A stretch of DNA of 64,000 nt. Origin: Blepharisma stoltei (lineage: Eukaryota > Ciliophora > Heterotrichea > Heterotrichida > Blepharismidae). Each line of letters begins with the position of its first letter. Positions within the stretch are counted from its first letter, which is position 1. The notes below the pieces were generated by a model, which saw only the letters and a program-made list of their open reading frames with translations, was not told the origin of the DNA and made no database searches. The position numbers and the translations under genes are program-made. Shown here piece by piece: positions 43,860 to 54,895 of the stretch. The stretch lies in assembly GCA_914767885.1 (NCBI GenBank), contig CAJZBQ010000052.1:528501-592500 (forward strand), read 5' to 3'.

Positions 43860-44570
43860 TTATACACTTCGATAGCTATCTTGGATTAGCTTATAGTATT
43901 TTGACATTCTTTCTTTTATTTCTGAAGCTCTTTTCCAATTCTCGCTACCAATATTTGGGCCTAGTCCACCTAGCATAATATATTTGCTTGGCCTTATTCT
44001 TATATAATCTTTCATTGTATACGGCTTATACCTCTTAATAGAATCTGCAGTGGAATTTCTTGACGCATAAGAAAATTTCCCTGAGTTATTATTAGGAATT
44101 GGAGAAATACTTTTAGGTGGCGTTGGGGTTGCTTTATATTTTTCTTCATCTGCCGTTTTTTCTTGAGAGATGTCTAAGTCTTCTTTATCTTTTAAATCAA
44201 CTGATTGGCTAACTTTTATATTTCGACGTGAGAGCTTATTTGTATTGCTTTGGATATAATCTGAATGCTGTCTTCTATTCCTTTTTAATTTTTTATCGTC
44301 AACAATACAGGCGTTTTTTTGTGAAGCACTAGAAATCATTGTGATTTTTTCGCTTGTTTTTATTTTTGGTAAAATTGGGGAGGCTTCACTTGAGTTTTTC
44401 GGGTTTTTTAATAGTAAAGAAGATGAATCTTGGTTTGCTTGGGCTGCAAAATAGCCATAGACTTGAGAATCTTTTATTGATTTGTCTATTGGAATTGAAA
44501 CGGGGATATCGAAGTTTCCGTTGTGCTTGCTGAGCTTTATTTTAAAGCGTTTGAGAAAGCTGCTTTCCAT
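43860..44570 (-). CDS. Hypothetical protein with a conserved-looking C terminus
   Basis: 236 residues, uninterrupted. The first 165 residues are Ser/Lys-rich and probably disordered. The last 55 look folded (MKDYIRIRPSKYIMLGGLGP, then ENWKRASEIKERMSKYYKLI). No known family. It lies head to tail between two other minus-strand genes with about 30-50 bp gaps, so intergenic regions are extremely short here. Confidence 0.75.
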   Translation of the reverse strand: MESSFLKRFKIKLSKHNGNFDIPVSIPIDKSIKDSQVYGYFAAQANQDSSSLLLKNPKNSSEASPILPKIKTSEKITMISSASQKNACIVDDKKLKRNRRQHSDYIQSNTNKLSRRNIKVSQSVDLKDKEDLDISQEKTADEEKYKATPTPPKSISPIPNNNSGKFSYASRNSTADSIKRYKPYTMKDYIRIRPSKYIMLGGLGPNIGSENWKRASEIKERMSKYYKLIQDSYRSV

Positions 44571-44600
44571 TTAGTGATTATTTTTTTGTTAAATATGAAA

Positions 44601-45548
44601 TTACGTTGAATATGTAGCTGCTTTCCACCCTTCCAAGACCAATTCAAGTCTTTTCAGCATATTTTCCATTTCTTCTGTCAAATTTCCTATGTGCCTAGGC
44701 TTGCTGACACTAACTTGCCTTTTTTTCTTCAGATGGCTCACAGGCATAAAATAAGGGCTCGCTAAGGCATTTTTTAATATTTGAACTTGTGAAGTTGTTC
44801 GACTTAGAGTAGTTACTGGACGATTTTGCATAAATTCGTCAAGTAGTGAAGATAAAGACTCCTCAATTGTGATTCTAGGGGTTCTTCTACTTTTTGGAGT
44901 TTCATTAGAACTTTTGGCAGATGAAATCCTATCAGTTAAGTTTAAGCTTGGCTGTGATGAGGAATTTCTGATTTTTGGTTTTGTTGAAGTAATAGTATTG
45001 TCTTTACTTGCAATAAACTTTTCTAAATCTTCTATTTGCAGAGAAATTATTAAAATGGCGAGCGGAGTTAGGTCATCGGTGTCCTCCGAGCTGATCCAGG
45101 TCGAGAAAGGTCGTTCCAAATTGCAATAGTTCTCCATAGTAGGTTTTTGGTGCTAAACCTTCTTTCCTCAACCCACAGACGACAGATCGAGAAGTAATGT
45201 CCCTTCCGAATTTCTTGGGAGGCAATCTTTAGTCTGCAATATGATTTAGACACGCCAAGAAGGAGATTTTAGGTGATGCAGCAATACGTCAAGCCCTGCT
45301 GGCGTTAGGCAGTAGTTAATCGCTGGTCAAGGATTAAGAAAATAAAAGGGTGTCTCTATTTGCAGGTCTTTTTCTTTTACTAAGCTTTTCAAAACTTTTA
45401 CATGATTGGTTAATTCACTGATTCTTTGCTGGAGCTTATTTTTGTCATCTTGAAGCTTGCGAATTTCAATAGATTTCTCAGTAAGAAGCTTAATCATTTC
45501 TTGGTTTTGGAGCTTGATTAAGCTTTGAGTCAGTTTATTTACACTCAT
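44601..45548 (-). CDS. Hypothetical coiled-coil protein split by a retroposon
   Basis: Segments 45548-45366 and 45041-44601 give 207 residues. The N-terminal 60 residues form a coiled coil (EIRKLQDDKNKLQQRISEL) that continues across the insertion (KEKDLQIEDLEKFIASKD) when one copy of an 11-bp repeat and the 313-bp insert are removed. This continuity is strong evidence for the junction. The C-terminal part is Ser/Thr-rich with a short helix. Function unknown. Confidence 0.8.
45042..45365 (+). mobile_element. SINE-like retroposon with 11-bp duplication
   Basis: TCTATTTGCAG is repeated at 45031-45041 and 45355-45365. The element begins AGAAATTATTAAAATGGCGAGC, the shared 5' signature, and ends AAGGATTAAGAAAATAAAAGGG. 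Removing 324 bp restores the host coiled coil. Confidence 0.85.
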
Positions 45549-45634
45549 TTAAGTATTTATGATTATAATAATGGAACCTAATTTCTTTAAGCCTGCTCAA
45601 TATAAAATTAAATATAAATTTTGAGATAATAGAA

Positions 45635-46519
45635 TTAAAGGAACACATTTTTTGCTCCAGTAAATGACCAAATATCCTGCGTTACATTTGGCTGAAAACT
45701 ATAAAAATTTCGCCTGTTTTTCTCTTTTTCTTTCTTAAGTGCAGTATTCAGTCTTTTCTCCATTCGTTTCTTAAAGCAAAGATACTTATACTCTGCATTC
45801 AATGAGTCAGCTTTTACTCTTATATAAGGAGATGCACTTTTTCCTTTATATACAGCTACATATTTTGTTATAATTTCTTCCTTATTATCTTTATATGCAG
45901 TTGCATTTTTCGGAAAAATATCTTCCTTGCTTTCTTCGTATAAAATTGCAGATTTCGCTAAAATATCTTCCTTATTTCCTTCATCATTAACAATATTTGT
46001 TTCATTAATTAGACTTCCTAAAGCATCATAATCTTTATCAATAACTGAAGTTTCAGGTCACTGATTAAATACAAAATCAATTGTTTGTGTCTCAAGGATC
46101 CTTTTCTTATTTTTTTTATTCTTTTTTGCCATTTTAGGGGTTTCTGTTTCCTCTGTTTTTGGTATAAAAATTTCATATACTTTTGGGACTTTTATTTCAG
46201 TTTTAAATGGAGATGATCTAGACGTAATCGTTGAGGAATGGTCATAGTTGACTGATGGTAATCTGATAGGTGAAGATTTTTTATAGGTTTTCTTTAAATT
46301 AGATGAAAATAAGTTTCTGTGCTTCTCTTCAAGCCTTTTGCTTTCTTCAACTGCTTTTAATCAGTTTGTTTTAATTGGATTAAGCTTTGGAAAGTTTTTT
46401 GGATTTGCTTCTGTCCCTTTAGAAAGAGATAAAGCAATATTGGCTTTAATTAGATTCTTTTCTTTGTCAGATATAAGAGGATCATCTGTGTAGCTATTTC
46501 TTGAAGAATTTTTATTCAT
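45635..46519 (-). CDS. Hypothetical basic protein
   Basis: 294 residues with two TGA-Trp codons (IKTNWLKAVEE; FVFNQWPETS). It has a short near-repeat (EDILAKSAILYEESK, EDIFPKNATAYKDNK, EEIITKYVAVYKGK), about 22 residues long and occurring three times. A basic C terminus follows (FKKRMEKRLNTALKKEK), ending SFQPNVTQDIWSFTGAKNVFL. No family recognised. Its ATG is 32 bp from the ATG of the divergent 46552 gene. Confidence 0.75.
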
Positions 46520-46551
46520 ATTAATCGCCAAATCTATTATTTCCTATAAAG
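46520..46551. promoter_or_regulatory. 32-bp bidirectional promoter/leader space
   Basis: Only 32 bases (TTAATCGCCAAATCTATTATTTCC and flank) separate two divergent start codons once the retroposon downstream of the right gene's start is removed. Both leaders and any core promoter must fit here or overlap coding sequence. Inference from spacing only. Confidence 0.4.
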
Positions 46552-47823
46552 ATGAAACCAACTAGACCTCTCTCAGAATCTTATTTCTTATTATACTATA
46601 GTGAAGATTGCTGTAATTCTAATTGAATATCTTTACCAGTAACACTTCCCCGCCTGCTCAGCAGCTTGCGTTTCACGACATCGCAAAGGTTGCTTCTGCT
46701 GGAAGAGGGCCTGCACTCACTACCCTATACTTGGGTGAGTCGCGTCAACGTGCTGTATGTCACACAATGGAAAATTCAAAATGGTTGAATTTTCTAGTAG
46801 ACTCTTAGCTAAAAGAGGAAATCCTAAGCCCAGGGCGTAACTCCTGATTTCACAAAAGAGAATAGTCCCGATTGGCTAGGATAAACACCATTTTTCTGCT
46901 GGGAGACTCTTTTCCAGCTCTCAAGCCATTTTCCTCTGAGACAAAAACCTTGATTCGGAGTAAAGTTTGCTGCCGGCTAACCCAACATTGGCCTCACCAA
47001 ACTAGAAAAATCCTGCAGATACACATTCCTGAACGCCATCTCCCTTCCACAAGGTCCCTGCACACCCTGCAGGATACCAGCTACAGAAGCTAAGAGGGGG
47101 CTGGCTCACCACACCATTTTAATGTATACTCTCTCAGAATCAAAACGTGCAAAATCACACAATAACTCCCTCCTTTGTACAAGTCCTAAAGGTCACACAT
47201 TAACAAACCAATTTTCTTCTAATGACTCCACATCTCATTTAGAAAACTATACAACTCAAAAAGAGACAGCCAAACAAATCAAATTAAATTTCGACGAAAT
47301 ACCCCAAAGAAGGAAAAAAAGCAAACACATGACTTTAATACTTAACGACCTAATTGAAAAAGAATGAAAAAACATGCCAATCAAAAGAGTTGAGTCTCCT
47401 AAAAAAGAAACTAATAATCGCCATCATAGAAACAAAACTGATATATTAAGTCCCCTCGCACAAATTAATCAAAGGCTTAGGCCAACTTCTCAATATTTTT
47501 CTGTTAGAAAACTAAGATCAACAACACTATTAAGAAGCTCGAAATCTCCTAAAGGTACTATGAAGTTTGAAATAAATCAAAATTCCCCTTTAGCTCGAGG
47601 ATCTCCTATCAAATTTCCTCAAGGAAAAGCAAAGAATCAAGACGACGCAATTCAGCTGGGAACCGAAAACATCCTATCAAAACTGTACGAGCAAAGCATA
47701 AGGCTACAAAAATACTTACGCCAAAAAGATACCCCACATATATTAGAACGAAAACTTAAAAAATTAAATGATCTGATTCACAAAGAAAATAGCAAATTAG
47801 CGAATTCGTATTTTTCACTATAA
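46552..47823 (+). CDS. Hypothetical Ser/Lys-rich protein split after codon 9
   Basis: Segments 46552-46580 and 47142-47823 give 236 residues, beginning MKPTRPLSESKRAK. A 561-bp retroposon (target duplication CTCTCTCAGAATC) lies within the tenth codon. Without removal the second part has no proper start. TGA at 47365-47367 is Trp (LIEKEWKNMPIKR). The N-terminal two thirds are basic and disordered; the last 60 residues are helical (ILSKLYEQSIRLQKYLRQKD). A TA-to-TA deletion changing the start to MKPTTLSESK is equally in frame. No family recognised. Confidence 0.75.
46581..47141 (-). mobile_element. SINE-like retroposon with 13-bp duplication
   Basis: CTCTCTCAGAATC is repeated at 46568-46580 and 47129-47141. 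The minus-strand 5' end is TATACATTAAAATGGTGTGG. It shares GGGCGTAACTCCTGATTTCAC-like blocks with the copies at 16744 and 57976. Removing 561 bp keeps the host frame. Confidence 0.85.
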
Positions 47824-47835
47824 ATATATGTTAGT

Positions 47836-47990
47836 TATAGAAATTTCCCATAGATGGCGCTGTTTGCCCTTGATTTGCCCATGAGGAAAATTTTTTGGTT
47901 TAACCAAACCATATGATACTGGTCGAACCAAGAAATTTCCTCAGTGGGCAAATCAAGGGCAAACAGCGCCATCTATGGGAAATTTCTATA
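47836..47990. repeat. 155-bp inverted repeat between convergent genes
   Basis: TATAGAAATTTCCCATAGATGGCGCTG... pairs with its complement ending at 47990. The arms are about 65 bp with few mismatches around a loop of roughly 25 bp. It fills the 167 bp between the stops of two convergent genes, so it would lie in both 3' regions if kept. TA at both ends suggests an IES. Confidence 0.85.
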
Positions 47991-47991
47991 A

Positions 47992-50900
47992 TTATCGTGT
48001 TATAAGCAAATATTCTTTAAAAAATTTCCGAACCTCTTCTCTGATTCTTAAATCGTCAACTACAATTAGGTCTACTATTTGGGCGCCGATTTTGGAGGCT
48101 GCTTCTTTAATATTTTTGCTTAATCCAGGCAATAACTGATTAGCTATAATAGGCTCAAGGTTGGTAATTTCTTGTTTTCTTTCTGCTCCTAGTTGGTCTT
48201 TATTGATTATATCAGTCAATAAAATTTTTGATAGCGTGTAAATTTTTTCAGAAATTGTAAGATCTTTGGTAGAAAATTCAAATAAATAATTTAAAATGCA
48301 AGATAAAGATTCTTTTTCTATATTGAAGAGGCCAGGAAGGGTGTTTATGTCGCCTAAAAAGCCTGCTTGTCATAAGGTTGTCCTGTGGCTAATGTTATTA
48401 TCATAATTTCTTGAGTAATTATAGACTTCTTCCAAAATTGATATAAATTTTACAGATGGTTCTAACGGGAATTTTGAAACGAATTTTTTCCCGATATCGT
48501 TACAAGCTTCAATTAATTGGCGCTGAATAATGCATTTTTCTAACTCCCCCCCCCCCCCTCCGTGAGCGAACAAAAAAATTTTGTTCGCTCACGGAGGGGG
48601 GTTAATTTTTTTTTTAAAAAAAATTTATATATAAATTTTATAAAAAATATTTTTTTCGAAATTTAAAAAAATCCTAATTTGCAAAAATTGGGAAGCAAAT
48701 ATTAATTTAATTTGCAAAATTTATGTTTTAAAAACGCAATTTGTTTAAAATTAAACAGAATTAGCTCTAGATTTCATTATACTAATTATCACTTATATAT
48801 CAAAATTTTTTTCCATTAAAATTTTTTCTATTAAAAAAATTTTTGTTCACTCACGGAGGGTGGGTTTTTTTGGTCAAAAAATGGCGATTTTTCTAATGGT
48901 TTTGTTCGCTCACGGAGGGGGGGGGGGGAGTAAGCATAAAGCAATATCAAATGTTAGTTTTCCTTCAATTAAATCATCTCTAAGCTCATATGGAGTTGTA
49001 ATTTTCAGCAATTCTTCGAATTTTGATAAAAAACAAACCCAAATTATTTCATTAAAATTTGCTCCTGATGCTTCAGCTAGGCTTTTTATCGTCAAAATAC
49101 TGATCTTTGCTAGCTGCTCATGAAGGCTTGAAACTCCTCTTCCTAGCATTTCTAAAAAATCAGGTATTAAAAAGCTTAAATGGTTATAGCTCTCTGTAAG
49201 CAGTTGAACAACCAGTTTAAAAGTCTGTTGACAAGTAGTATGCACCCACTCTTTATCTGAGCTTGACCCATACTGAAAATCATCAAATATCGGCAAAAGA
49301 ATCCCAGAATAAATCACTTTCCACTGTTCTTCATTATATTTTCCATCAATTCTTTTCAATGACCCAAACAAGTTTTCTAAAGCTTTTAACCTAATCTGTT
49401 CTCTAGGATCAGAAACTCTTCCTGCAATAGCTGAAATCAGCGTATATAAAAATCCAGGCTGAATTTTTTCATTTAAAATTTCTTCTATGCACTTACTCAT
49501 TAAATCAAAGCTTTTAATACAAATAATCTCATTTGAATTTCCTGTGAAAAGGCATAAACAGTTAACTAATTCTTGAATATTTTCGGAGACTAATCCTAAA
49601 TGTTTTTCAATGATCATTGAAATTGCCTGGAATGCTTGCTCAGGAATTGACCCTGATGTGTATTTTGCTGCTGTTTGAAATACTTCAAAAATATTATGCC
49701 AGCCTGAGTGTATGTTATGAACCAGAGTAAACACAAAAGTGCACATGCAGGCTACAACTATATATAATTACAATAATTGAGACCTAATTAATAGCTAGTA
49801 TGTCCTATTTATTTATAATAAACTCGAAAATGTTTCGCTTTATAATTATCCAATTAAGGTATAGCTCTTTTACTTGGGCATTTTGGCTTTGTTTAAAAAT
49901 CAAGTCAAACGGATATAAAAATTCTTTTTGGAAGTGGAAATTAGTAGACTCTTCTTTTTGCAAAAACTTTATAGCAAGCTGTTTTAATGAGTCAACTGCA
50001 AAAATTGCAATAAATTGATTATGATGTAGTCCCGACTTGTAAAAATGCTCTTTTAAAACAGTCCAAAGTCTGCTCCACACATAGCGGATTCTGTTCATAT
50101 TTACATCAGCAACATTAACCAGTGCTTGCAAACAAAAAGTTTGTGGGTGTTCATTCCACAGTTCTTCTTTAGAAACTTCTACTAACTTTGACACAAATTC
50201 CACAATGTTATCGTCATCTAGCCCAGCTGACATATTAAAAATATAATCAATTTCATCAGGACTTATCTGTGCAGAGATACTTTCAGAGACATGAATTTCG
50301 AGTTCTGTTGCTGGCCCATCATACTCAGCCCCTGAATTCAACAAATGCAGATGGTCTAGTTTAGAAAGACATTTAATTACATGCACCCATGAGCCTTTTA
50401 GGCAATTTGCTTCTAGTTTTGCAATTTCTAGCAGAAGTTTGACACATTCTATGTTTTTTTCTGTAATAAGATTGTTTAAGTATATAAGGGATGTAAATTT
50501 GGCAAGGGATGATAAAAAAATTTCAATTTCAAGGGTCATGCCAAACCTGCAGGAAATTTTTATGCAGGCTAAATAGCCTTGCATACAGAGTCGCCAAAAT
50601 TTTGGGTCATCAGATTCTTCTAAAATAATTGAAAAAGTTGCTAATAGTGGGTGCCATAATGCGTTAAACATAGTTTTGAGGTAGTCAATATCTGTAGCTT
50701 CATGATAAACAGTTGATTTTCTGGCTTTTTTAATCATATTGTGCCCTTTATTTAACATTTTTTCGCTTTCTTTTGCATAAAGCTCTTGCTTTTTTAATCC
50801 TGCCATTTCTAATTTATCTCTGGCTTCTTCATCTTCTTCTAAAGTAAATGGATGGTCTTTGACATTATTATAAATTTCTTCTAAATATTTATGATCTAAG

Positions 50901-53900
50901 TCTTTTCCTTGGTCAATCCCTGTATTAATCATAATAAATCCTGAAAGAGTCATTTTATTTTTATTTGCTGGGTTATGTAAATCTGTCTGCAGCATCATAA
51001 TCGTGTCTTCACACGACAACTATTTCATAACGACTATTTTTTTTTGGCCTATTTTTTGGCTTATTTTTTTTGGCCTATTTTTTTAGCCTATTTTTTTTTG
51101 GCCTATATTTTTGGCCTATTTATTTTTTTTTGGCTTAATTTTTTTTCCTATTTTTTCTTTCGAGGATCATTCATGAAGCTGCTGAGAGAACTAAATAATT
51201 ATTGAGTAACGGACATATTTCCTTACACTATTAATATTGAGTGAATTAAGTGGAAAACTTCTAATTAAATCTAAAATTCTCGAAATTTAAAAAGCAAGGA
51301 ATTAGCATTCATGGAGTAAGAGATCTGTTAAAGGTGCATTTTATGCTGATAAAATTGTTTAAAATACATTAAAAAATATATTAAAATCATTAGTATGAAA
51401 TTAGGCCCAAATAATAGTAAAAAAATAGCTAAAAAATGGTCAAAAAAAAAGTCCAAAAAAATAGGCCAAAAAAAAATAGGGTTAAAAAAAATAGGCCAAA
51501 AAAAATAGGCCCAAAAAAAATAAGCCAAAAAAAAATAGGTGAAAAAAAATAATAGCTAAAAAAAATAGGCCAAAAAAAATAGGCCAAAAAAAAATAGTCG
51601 TTATGAAATAGTTGTCGTGTGAAGTAACCATCATAATAGCAAAAGACAAAACATATACAGAATCAGCTGTACTGAATTTTTCAGGGTTATCTTTATAGTA
51701 TTTTTCTGCAAAAGTTTGCATAATTTTATCAATTTTTTGCCCTTCGCCAGGAATTCTAAAAGAAGTTAAAAATATTCTGATTGCTTCTACAAGGTCGATC
51801 CCTTGGAATGAATGTAAATGGATAAACTCATATAAAACCTGCGAATTTAAATCTTTGTCTCGGCCAAGATAGTCTCCCAACATTGTTTTATCGATTCCTG
51901 GCGTGAGTTTTAAAAATGTGGCGATTTCTTGAGGAGAATTAGAATTAAGGTAGCCATTATCATCTAAAAATTTTATTCCTTGGGCTGGATTTATGTTAAA
52001 TTTTGATACAGCTCTGGAAAGACATGATTTAAGCTGCTTATTCTTTTCAAATTGATCTGAAGCAATAGAAAAGTTATTAGTAGCTTCAGATCCAGAATCA
52101 CTCACAGTATCAGACAGTTCTTCAGAGTTCATATGCTCAGTATTCTTATTTTGATACCCATTTTCTTTTTCAAGCCACACAACTTGAACAGTCATAATAT
52201 TGGTAACAGTCTCTAGAGCAATCGATCGTAGCGATAACTCTTGCTGTGGCTGTAAATTGCTAGAACTTTTATATAGCAATTGCCCAAGGATAGCGCTATT
52301 ATGCGCCATCCTCAGGCAATTCAAAAATGGCCCCACACCGGGAATCGAACCCCACGTGTGGGGCCATTTTTTGTGTGTGGCCAACATCGACTTACACGCA
52401 CCAAAAATGGCCCCACACGTGGGTTCGATTCCCAGTGTGGGGCCATTTTTTGGATTGCCCGAGGATGGCGCAAGATAGCGCCATCCTCGGGCAATTCCTA
52501 TATCTTCCAACTGCAATTTTTCCTAGAATATCGATCATTCTTCCAAAAATATCTTTTTCTTCTATAGTTCATGCCTCCAATAGATCACAATGAACCCTGC
52601 ATTAGCTAGAAAAAATTAGTTATTGCTTTTATATTATCTAATTCTGAATGGTTCTTGAATCAAAAAAAAGACATTTATCTTTTTAGCTTTAGAGTTTTCC
52701 CGATATCATTTTGAAAATTAAGTGATGGCTAATAATAATCTATTTCAAGATAAACGCTATACATCACAGTCATAATTTAAAAACAATTCCAATGTGGTTT
52801 TAGGGTTCTGTGTTATCCTATAAAACACCTCAATCACCAACAATTTTTGATTATAACTTGCATTTTCACTTTCCAGCAGCTTAATAAAGATATTATCCAT
52901 AAAAATCCCTATTTCCGTTTTCAAAGTGTCTTTAAAATTGTTGACTAACGCTACAAATATAGATAAACTTAAAGCAAAAATAGTTTTATCAGTAGAAATG
53001 GAATTATTCATAAGACTTTCACACAAGCTTCCACGGATTATTTCTACAAATTGTTTTCGTGTACAAAAAACAGGGCCTGGGTTATCAAGCACAGCGAGAA
53101 TCAATTCAAGTGATAATACTTTGGATCTAAATGTAACGCTTGACATAGATCTAATTAGCAATTACGTAGGCAGTTCTTTTAAGCTTAATTTGCAGATTGA
53201 TCGAAATGTAATAATAGCATCAAATAAATAATCATTATCTTCATCACCGACAAGTGACAATTCAGCTTTTTCATAATTCCTTAGATTGCTCTTTTTGCAA
53301 GCTTCTGAGCACACAGGTTCTCTCATATCTTTGCAATAAAAGTTAGCAGCCTTTCTGCACACCACACATCAGCCAAATTTTCCTGCAGGAATTCCATCTT
53401 CATTGATTTCTTCAACCTGCACAATGGCTTTATAAGAAGGATCATCAGGGTCGAGCATATATGGAACTGACCTAATAGGAATATTCTTATCATTTTTCTT
53501 ATCATAAAGTACTACATCGTCTATCATTGTCCTGACGATGCCTTTAATTACAATATTCAAAGATTCTTCATTTAATCCTACAGAGGAGCTTTCCATCCTT
53601 TGGAATACAAAGTGAAGCATCTGTGTTAGTGTTGCCTTCGCTGTAGTCTGATTTACTATACTCATTTATATATATATGCATTTAAAAATATTTTAATAAA
53701 AAAATGTTAAATTATGCCGAAATAATTTAGATTTTTACTTGTAATATGAATATGATAACAAGCCCTAAAAGCTTCTAGCAAAGTTCTGTCATGGACTTCT
53801 GTGTTAAAACTTGTGATAATAGTTAGAATGGTTTTTATCACCTGAAGCTGCACATTGTCATCTCTTTCATGAACACAGCTGCAAACAGATTCAACAATAG

Positions 53901-54813
53901 CATCAATTAATTTGCGCGGATATCTCTGGGAAATCAATTGAGGCGGCTCAGAATATTGGCAATTATCATCACAATTTCCAGTCAAAAACCCGTGAGAAAT
54001 AAGTTTTTGGGTATAGTAGAGAGTATGCTCTAAGACTTTGGTGTTTTTGGAATCTAATGCAAGCTTGAAAATTGGGAAATATTTGTTCGCATCTAATGTT
54101 TGATCAACTTTTATCTGATCTAAGGCTAAATTAAATATAATGCCTCGGTCTGGATATGGCCTCCTGGTCATGCAGCATTGTGCACATATTTAATTATGTC
54201 CACAAGGTTTTATCAACCCAAAAATTGATAGCAATGCTTATTAAGCAATTACAGTAATTGTGTGAAGCCTATTCCTAGTCCGATTTCAGAGTTGGATTAT
54301 ACCAGAAGGATAGGGAGGGATTGAAGTTGATAAGGGGAGACCCTTAGCTTTTCCCTTTTGTTGAAAGTCGACCAGAAATTCCATTTTAGGATATTATGTG
54401 GACAATCTTCGTGCGTTCAAGCAGCAGCCGCAGAAGTCCATAGTCCGCCTATTCAACACTGGAGTCGTAAGGCAAGGAGGAGCAAATACATCAAATTTTC
54501 AATGTCATCAGGGGCCGAAGTAGGAGCAAGGCGGTGCAGATCCTTTTCTCTCTGGGGGAATCATTTCTATCCGGCTCAGCTTGGTAAACAGTGTCACAAA
54601 AGGGATGAATCCTAGAAAGGGTCATTGATGGCTGCGTAACCAATAGACAGAAGCCGGCTTGTAATCAAAATTAAGACTATGATCTGTTTCTAAGGCCTGG
54701 TTACAGTTCTCACGTAGATTTTTGAATTTTTTGGAATTTAAGTATTTTCTTATCTTTTCAAGTGCTTGGGTAAGAAGTTCAGAAAAGGCTGTGTAGGCTG
54801 CTTGGACTTCCAT
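47992..54813 (-). CDS. BIG-type Sec7 Arf guanine-nucleotide exchange factor
   Basis: Nine segments: 54813-54674, 54133-53730, 53658-53166, 53150-52762, 52582-52503, 52273-51638, 51001-49864, 49760-48934 and 48543-47992, giving 1552 residues with all phases agreeing. Order as in BIG/ARFGEF1: DCB domain (ALEKIRKYL; KNLVNQTTAKATLTQM), HUS domain (DAIITFRSICKLSLK; LFLNYDCD), Sec7 domain (FNINPAQGIKFL; glutamic finger in RIPGEGQKID; MLQTDLHNPANKNKMT), then HDS repeats (NIHSGWHNIF). It activates Arf GTPases at the trans-Golgi or endosomes. An unusual Cys cluster (CVVCRKAANFYC...CSEAC) lies between DCB and HUS. One gap is a 15-nt intron; seven are IESs. Confidence 0.93.
48544..48933. mobile_element. 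TNA-MITE as IES in Sec7 gene
   Basis: TAA flanks at 48541-48543 and 48931-48933. Nearly identical to the other young copies. Removing 390 bp joins FDIALCL to EKCIIQRQL with no frame change. Confidence 0.92.
49761..49863 (-). other. 103-bp TA-bounded IES in Sec7 gene
   Basis: Removal joins QVKEL to VVACMCTFVFTLVHNIHSGW. The restored spacing matches the conserved BIG segment ending in N-I-x-S-G-W. TA at 49759-49760 and 49862-49863. Confidence 0.8.
51002..51637. mobile_element. Foldback/Mutator-like element in the Sec7 domain
   Basis: The 9-bp direct repeat CATCATAAT (plus) lies at 50993-51001 and 51629-51637. The ends are long inverted repeats (CTTCACACGACAACTATTTC and on). Inside them are many tandem copies of GGCCTATTTTTTT, inverted at the other end. 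The centre is unrelated AT-rich DNA. Removing 636 bp restores VLSFAIMMLQTDLHNP, a core Sec7 motif. Confidence 0.9.
52274..52502. mobile_element. Palindromic element with tRNA-3'-half-like hairpins
   Basis: A TA-bounded 229-bp insert in the Sec7 gene. Each end is a hairpin of ATTGCCCGAGGATGGCGC type. Inside are two hairpins in opposite orientation (52328-52366, 52408-52445), each with acceptor-like TGGCCCCACA/TGTGGGGCCA arms and a loop stem GTGGGTTCGATTCCCAG, which fits the tRNA T-arm and pol III B-box consensus. Removal joins KIAVGRY to KSSSNLQPQ in frame. Confidence 0.85.
52583..52761 (-). other. 179-bp IES flanked by near-repeats TGTGATGTA/TGTGATCTA
   Basis: Removal joins LFLNYDCD to V/L-LEAWTIEEKDIFG, matching the conserved HUS-domain N-Y-D-C-D motif of BIG proteins. 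TA at both junctions. Confidence 0.85.
53151..53165 (-). other. 15-nt intron in Sec7 gene
   Basis: GTAATTGCTAATTAG on the minus strand. It supplies an in-frame stop if kept. Removal joins LSLKELPT to SMSSVTFRSK. Confidence 0.88.
53659..53729 (-). other. 71-bp TA-bounded IES in Sec7 gene
   Basis: Removal joins HITSKNL to VNQTTAKATLTQM, an almost invariant BIG-family stretch. AT-rich, containing a TATATATATA run. Confidence 0.88.
54134..54673. mobile_element. 540-bp IES containing a retroposon copy
   Basis: TTAATTT repeats at both junctions. Removal joins ETDHSL to NLALDQIKVDQ within the DCB domain with correct phase. Inside, CAGCAGCCGCAGAAGTCCATAGTCCGCC and CACTGGAG blocks match the reverse complement of 57976-58643, so a retroposon in the opposite orientation lies within. 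Confidence 0.75.
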
Positions 54814-54895
54814 TTTGATTAGAATTAAACAAAAGATTTAAACATATTATAAAGTATCATAGCAATTGCTTATACTTTCATATATAAATAACTTA

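Noticed and set aside
48860-48930. Short frames beginning MFAHGGGG or ending in poly-Pro at 48370, 55060, 60337 and similar places
   Set aside because: They are translations of MITE ends (CTCACGGAGGGGGG), repeated with every copy.
51328-51528. Frame translating as repeated FFWPIFF / FFGLFF at 51328-51600
   Set aside because: It is a translation of the tandem GGCCTATTTTTTT units in the foldback element.
52408-52445. A tRNA gene
   Set aside because: Only a T-arm and acceptor-like stem are present. There is no D-arm or anticodon arm and the structure is mirrored.
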